From DAOMOD01 sp964526035 (lineage in GTDB: Bacteria > Pseudomonadota > Gammaproteobacteria > Xanthomonadales > BPKI01), in NCBI GenBank assembly GCA_964526035.1, contig CAZGKE010000136.1, positions 1 through 9,591 on the forward strand: 9,591 nt of DNA, in the 5' to 3' direction. Both the position numbers and the translations under genes were made by a program. This document shows positions 8,057 to 9,591 of this stretch, piece after piece. The notes beneath the pieces are model-generated. The model was not told where the DNA came from. It searched no databases and saw only the letters and a program-made list of their open reading frames with translations. How positions within the stretch are numbered: the first letter of the stretch is position 1; each line of letters begins with the position of its first letter.

Positions 8057-8072
8057 CGGCGACATATCGCCG
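8057..8072. repeat. Short palindrome, possible operator
   Basis: CGGCGA and TCGCCG form perfect 6-bp inverted arms around a 4-base CATA spacer. The site is about 130 bp upstream of the candidate -10 of the lipoprotein operon. Its symmetry would suit a dimeric regulator, but short palindromes are frequent in GC-rich DNA and no regulator gene is in the window. Confidence 0.3.
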
Positions 8073-8144
8073 CAAGTTCGAAGTTCGTTGCAGCAAGCAC
8101 GCGAAAGCGAACCTCTACTTCCTCTGCGCATGCACCAACGTGAA

Positions 8145-8250
8145 CGCTCCTTCCGCCGCACATGCGCGAAACCACCGCTCCTTCGAATGCGCCAAACCAC
8201 CGCTCCTTCCCCCGTGCGATACCACCGCTCATTGCCCCGCGCGAAACCAC
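8145..8250. repeat. Imperfect 25-bp tandem repeats
   Basis: Four head-to-tail units begin CGCTCMTT and end AAACCAC or a close variant: 8145-8175 (31 bp, with a 6-bp insertion), 8176-8200, 8201-8225 and 8226-8250 (25 bp each). A fifth partial unit (TGCTCCTTCC, from 8251) runs into the left arm of the hairpin at 8255-8278. The units are diverged in the middle. On the minus strand they read as a recurring GGAGCGGTGGT. There are no unique spacers between units. Confidence 0.75.
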
Positions 8251-8254
8251 TGCT

Positions 8255-8278
8255 CCTTCCCCCGCGTGCGGGGGAAGG
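8255..8278. repeat. REP-like perfect GC-rich hairpin
   Basis: An 11-bp perfect inverted repeat, CCTTCCCCCGC and GCGGGGGAAGG, encloses a 2-nt GT spacer and is followed by TTGGGATGGGGG. Its form matches the dispersed REP-like palindromes common between genes in Xanthomonadales and other gammaproteobacteria. No T-tract follows on either strand, so it is not a classical terminator, though it may stabilise mRNA ends or bind gyrase or IHF as REP elements do elsewhere. Confidence 0.7.
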
Positions 8279-8320
8279 TTGGGATGGGGGTGCTCTTGAT
8301 CTCGGCGCAGGTGTGGCGAA

Positions 8321-8343
8321 CCTCCCCCCGCATGAGGGGGAGG
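8321..8343. repeat. REP-like hairpin just after the upstream cytochrome gene
   Basis: CCTCCCCC and GGGGGAGG form an 8-bp perfect stem around CGCATGA. It starts about 15 bp past the stop codon of the partial cytochrome gene. It resembles the hairpin at 8255-8278 in sequence, and the two lie about 40 bp apart, as in paired REP (BIME-like) elements. No U-tract follows on the minus strand, so termination, if any, would be inefficient or Rho-aided. Confidence 0.6.
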
Positions 8344-8358
8344 AGCAGGTGTGGTGGT

Positions 8359-9591
8359 CTACAGCTCGCCCAGCAGCAAGTGGTCGGAGTCGTGATAGCC
8401 GTGACACTGGATGCAGGTGGTGGCGACGCGGTCGCGGACCGGGTGCTGGCCTGAGTGACAACCCTGACAGTTGGCTATGTCGGGTATCAGCAGGTCGGTA
8501 CTGGCCTTGGAGAACTTGGCGTCGTGGCAATCGGCGCAGGCGAACGTGGTGTGACGGGCGTGGGTGAAGCGCGCCTTGGGAAACCACACGCCGGCCACGC
8601 GCACCGGGGCGATCTGCCAGGGCTGTCCCATCTCGCGCGGCGGCGTGACCCGGTGGCACACGGCGCAGGCGCGCCCGGAAAACAGGCTTTCTCCCACCTG
8701 ACGCGCCTTGTCGCGCGCCCAGGTGAGTGCTTCGGAACGCTCTTCGCGCGTGATGGGTTGGCCCGGTCGCCGCCGGGTGCGCAGAGTGGCGGGCGCCGTC
8801 TGGTCGACCACCGTGCCTTCAAGGGCACGACGGGCATAGAAATCATCAAGCATGTAGAGGATTTCCTCGACCTTGGCGTGCGGCACCTGGCGGTCGGCGG
8901 CGCTGGAGTCGAAGCCCAGCGTGTGACAGGACTGGCAGTGCTGCTCGAAGTCGATCGGCGCCATCTTCGCACCGCCCGGCTCCGGAAGATGGCAGCTCGC
9001 GCAGTCGAGCACCTGCTGCCCGGTGGGCGAGTTGACGCCCTCGGCGGCCAGATGCACGTCGTGCGGGAAACGCAGGCCGGATCGTTCCTCCAGACCAGCG
9101 CGCAGCGCCACCCGCTCGGGCGTGTAATTGCCTGAAGCATCCCATCCAGGCAGCTCCACCTTGAACTCGGGATGCGCGCGCGTGAAGTCGGTGTAGTTGC
9201 CGAGCGTGCTGGCGCCTGCTGTACGTTCCGACAGGTCGTCATGGCAGTCCGAGCACAGCGACTGGCTGCTGATGATCAGGCCGCTGCTGCCGTTATGGTC
9301 GCGATGGCAGTGCGCGCAGCGCGCGTCGCCCAGTTCCGGCAGGTTGAATTCGGCGGGATCGGCGTGCGCTGGCGTCAGCACATGACAGCGAATGCAGGCT
9401 TCGTCGCGCACCCAGCGGAACGGTCGGGTATGGCAGATGCTGCAATCGGAGCTGAAGAAATGATGCGCGGAAGCCAGATCCCCGGTGCTCCACGATTGCG
9501 GTCCAGGCAAGGGTGCGCCCTTGAGGAAGCTGTTGAACGCGGGCGAGAAATGCGCGGCTGCCGGCAGGCCGCCCAGCACGATCAGCAGCAG
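8359..9591 (-). CDS. Membrane-anchored c3/c7-type decaheme cytochrome c, 5' end outside the window
   Basis: The frame is open to the window edge and shows 410 residues before TAG. The first visible residues (LLLIVLGGLPAAAHF) look like the end of a membrane helix, so the GTG at 9579 is probably an internal Val and the start lies upstream. Ten CXXCH motifs follow: CSICH (9444), CIRCH (9396), CAHCH (9318), CSDCH (9255), CASCH (9003), CQSCH (8937), CAVCH (8667), CADCH (8538), CQGCH (8469) and CIQCH (8415). Segments such as FPHDVHL and FTHARHTTFACADCH show the F-x-H-x-x-H pattern before CXXCH that supplies distal His ligands in cytochrome c3/c7 folds. Heme motifs come as a group of four, then two, then four. 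Such a protein probably hangs into the periplasm from the inner membrane and passes electrons from the quinone pool or dehydrogenases. It is co-oriented with the lipoprotein-barrel-decaheme operon but about 490 bp upstream, so it may be a separate transcript. More hemes or another N-terminal domain could lie outside the window. Confidence 0.9.
   Translation of the reverse strand: MLLIVLGGLPAAAHFSPAFNSFLKGAPLPGPQSWSTGDLASAHHFFSSDCSICHTRPFRWVRDEACIRCHVLTPAHADPAEFNLPELGDARCAHCHRDHNGSSGLIISSQSLCSDCHDDLSERTAGASTLGNYTDFTRAHPEFKVELPGWDASGNYTPERVALRAGLEERSGLRFPHDVHLAAEGVNSPTGQQVLDCASCHLPEPGGAKMAPIDFEQHCQSCHTLGFDSSAADRQVPHAKVEEILYMLDDFYARRALEGTVVDQTAPATLRTRRRPGQPITREERSEALTWARDKARQVGESLFSGRACAVCHRVTPPREMGQPWQIAPVRVAGVWFPKARFTHARHTTFACADCHDAKFSKASTDLLIPDIANCQGCHSGQHPVRDRVATTCIQCHGYHDSDHLLLGEL

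Larger units (their letters stand above)
7868..8358. other. Intergenic region of about 490 bp between the two cytochrome-bearing units
   Basis: No coding region is convincing here. Open frames on both strands read through repeats, give Arg/Ser/Cys-rich sequence with no recognisable domain, and mostly run into the flanking genes. From the upstream gene's stop to the lipoprotein start the region holds a GC-rich hairpin (8321-8343), a second hairpin (8255-8278), imperfect 25-bp tandem repeats (8145-8250), a palindrome (8057-8072) and the candidate promoter. The part at about 7930-8140 shows nothing else I can name. Confidence 0.7.

Noticed and set aside
8145..8250. CRISPR array
   Set aside because: The units are directly adjacent, diverged and have no unique spacers; no cas genes are present.
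8255..8343. Rho-independent terminator after the upstream cytochrome gene
   Set aside because: Both hairpins are strong, but neither is followed by a T-tract on the minus strand, so REP-like repeat is the better call.
8012..8659. Minus-strand frame through the repeats and into the upstream cytochrome gene
   Set aside because: It overlaps the well-supported cytochrome in another frame and reads Arg/Ser/Pro-rich sequence through the repeats.
9577..9579. GTG as start of the upstream cytochrome
   Set aside because: The frame stays open to the window edge and the preceding codons (LLLI) join a hydrophobic segment, so the gene very probably begins outside.

Overview
The window comes from a high-GC bacterium, most likely a gammaproteobacterium of the Xanthomonadales/Lysobacterales type. 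That placement is an inference from the base composition, the GC-rich REP-like hairpins and the Gram-negative outer-membrane genes; no taxonomic marker gene is present. All four supportable genes lie on the minus strand, so the biological order runs from high to low coordinates. Many long open frames on the plus strand are high-GC shadows of these genes.

Layout in transcription order: (1) 9591-8359, a c3/c7-type multiheme cytochrome with ten CXXCH motifs, cut by the window edge just inside what looks like the end of a membrane helix. (2) 8358-7868, a non-coding stretch of about 490 bp holding imperfect 25-bp tandem repeats, two GC-rich REP-like hairpins, a short palindrome and a weak candidate promoter. 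(3) 7867-5837, a lipoprotein with two GlcG/HbpS-like (DUF336) domains. (4) 5835-4042, a cysteine-free outer-membrane beta-barrel. (5) 4028-69, a very large secreted cytochrome with ten CXXCH motifs followed by an LVIVD-type beta-propeller; a 100-N assembly gap interrupts its N-terminal coding region. (6) 58-30, a Rho-independent terminator.

Genes 3-5 form a tight operon: 1 bp between stop and start, then 13 bp, then the terminator 10 bp after the last stop. Gene 1 lies upstream in the same orientation, but the repeat-bearing intergenic region separates it, so co-transcription is uncertain. The set (anchored multiheme relay, lipoprotein, outer-membrane barrel, large multiheme cytochrome) resembles the known porin-cytochrome conduits (MtrCAB/PioAB/OmbB-OmaB-OmcB) that carry electrons across the outer membrane. 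The parts, however, are not recognisable Mtr, Pio or Omb homologues. I propose a distinct trans-outer-membrane electron conduit or surface redox complex in which a decaheme protein is fused to a beta-propeller and accompanied by a tandem HbpS-like lipoprotein. The domain assignments are fairly secure; the electron-transfer function and the assembled complex are inference.
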